From NCBI RefSeq assembly GCF_031127835.1, contig NZ_JARXHX010000010.1:124001-188000 (forward strand): a stretch of 64,000 nucleotides of DNA. The letters are read 5' to 3'. The DNA is from Pelagicoccus sp. SDUM812002 (GTDB lineage Bacteria > Verrucomicrobiota > Verrucomicrobiia > Opitutales > Opitutaceae). The notes under the pieces are model-generated. The model made no database searches. It was given only the letters and a program-made list of their open reading frames with translations, and was not told where the DNA came from. The translations under genes were made by a program, and so were the position numbers. Position 1 is the first letter of the stretch. Every line of letters starts with the position of its first letter. Positions 63,291 through 64,000 of this stretch are shown here, one piece after another.

Positions 63291-64000
63291 CTAGCGATCG
63301 AGCGCCATCGAGAGTAGATAGCCGTTCTCGCCCATCTTCTGCAAAAGGCAGTCAACGATTCCCGCTTCTTGGTAGAAACAGAAAACCATACTCTCGTTTC
63401 TGTAACTTAGCTCGGTGGTCGAGTTTCTCTGATTTATCGCGCCTTGCAAGTAGTCCCATTGAGCGAGCGAGAAGTAGTCGTCCACTCTCTTCGATGCCGG
63501 AAAGTACTTTTCGCAAAAGTCGCGAGCCGCGTTGGACGCAGACTCCACTCGGCCCTCTCCATCGAGAAAGAACGAAATCACTCCAGACTTCCCTCGGTCC
63601 GACATCAATTCAACGACACGGTCCCTCACCGATCTACTGAAAACCCCTTTGGCGCACATCAGAATCGATCGATAGTGCTCCCTCGGCTGCCATATCCGAC
63701 TGCCTCCATCCACGCCCGCCGCACGAAACAAATGCACATCCAAACTGACGCGAAGGCCAACCGAGAGTGAGAGCAAGACCTCCCCCGCGTCCACCTCCCT
63801 CACCTCCACTCGGTCGAAACTCTGGATGTCCTCAGCGTTAACGTAGTCCGGTCGGAGCTGGATGACCACATCTTCCAGTTCGTAAATCCGAATAAGGTGA
63901 GCCTTCAACTCTCCCCAATCATTGAACGTCTTGCATTCGACCGGGCAGGATTTTTCGCCGCAAAACTTGGCGCCCTGAGAGTTGTTTCCTGTAGAAGTTG
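63291..64000 (-). CDS. Unrecognised protein, N-terminus beyond window
   Basis: The open frame runs from stop 63291 to the window edge without a preceding stop, so the 205 residues from TTG 63908 are only part of it. Upstream residues include KFCGEKSCPVECKTFNDWGE, a Cys-containing segment. The C-terminal 90 residues look like a PAS-type fold (ISFFLDGEGRVESASNAARD, DYFSLAQWDYLQGAI). It may be a sensor protein, but no motif is decisive. Confidence 0.5.
   Translation of the reverse strand, partial: TSTGNNSQGAKFCGEKSCPVECKTFNDWGELKAHLIRIYELEDVVIQLRPDYVNAEDIQSFDRVEVREVDAGEVLLSLSVGLRVSLDVHLFRAAGVDGGSRIWQPREHYRSILMCAKGVFSRSVRDRVVELMSDRGKSGVISFFLDGEGRVESASNAARDFCEKYFPASKRVDDYFSLAQWDYLQGAINQRNSTTELSYRNESMVFCFYQEAGIVDCLLQKMGENGYLLSMALDR

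Overview
The window reads as a chromosomal segment of a Verrucomicrobiota bacterium, most likely class Opitutae (Pelagicoccus-like). This is an inference from a double-length UvrA of the kind seen in the PVC group, a VPDSG-type C-terminal sorting signal, CcoN-CcoO fused in one chain, and Gram-negative outer-membrane genes (lpxD, skp, bamA). No 16S rRNA gene is present to confirm it.

Positions 1-9483 hold a long minus-strand housekeeping run: tRNA-Asn, then rplY, pth, rpsF, ssb, rplI, dnaB, bamA, skp, lpxD and prs (cut by the window edge). Translation, replication, outer-membrane assembly, lipid A synthesis and PRPP synthesis follow one another with overlaps or short gaps. Positions 9530-28088 hold mostly single genes: an M48 lipoprotein protease, a VPDSG-CTERM protein, hemN, hpf, a PocR-AraC regulator, carbonic anhydrase, a VOC protein, a SNF2 helicase, a DUF502-recO pair, a hybrid histidine kinase with a LuxR-type regulator, an adenylate-kinase-like protein, an ACT protein, tRNA-Arg, lpdA, a holin-like membrane protein and a glycosyltransferase.

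Positions 28154-40715 are the most interesting part. The 1897-residue uvrA is followed by two decayed copies of its own 3' end, at about 35.4-35.5 kb and 40.65-40.71 kb. The two intervals they bracket carry accessory genes. The first has a nucleotidyltransferase-like gene and an overlapping partner, which resembles a toxin-antitoxin or abortive-infection pair. The second has a zeta-toxin-family kinase, a broken Fic/AAA-type C-terminus, an AAA ATPase plus DUF4435/TOPRIM pair resembling the PARIS anti-phage system, and a frameshifted conserved hypothetical gene. Two families of short repeats lie in the same intervals, so the uvrA 3' end looks like a repeated insertion point for defence cargo.

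Positions 40.9-54.3 kb hold lipoproteins and envelope proteins, a frameshifted DTW-domain tRNA-modification gene, a GntR(YtrA)-SPFH operon with a palindromic operator, a 26-residue hydrophobic peptide, a large beta-propeller-like exported protein, a uridine-kinase-like protein, a transglutaminase-like protein, an XRE/membrane pair, a rhomboid protease, a formate/nitrite-type channel and an Rrf2 regulator. Positions 54.9-62.9 kb are a complete minus-strand cbb3 oxidase operon: ccoS, ccoNO, ccoQ, ccoP, ccoG, a ccoH-like gene, a SafE/UreH-like gene and ccoI. The terminal oxidase, its copper supply and its assembly factors are therefore encoded together. The window ends inside an unrecognised minus-strand gene.
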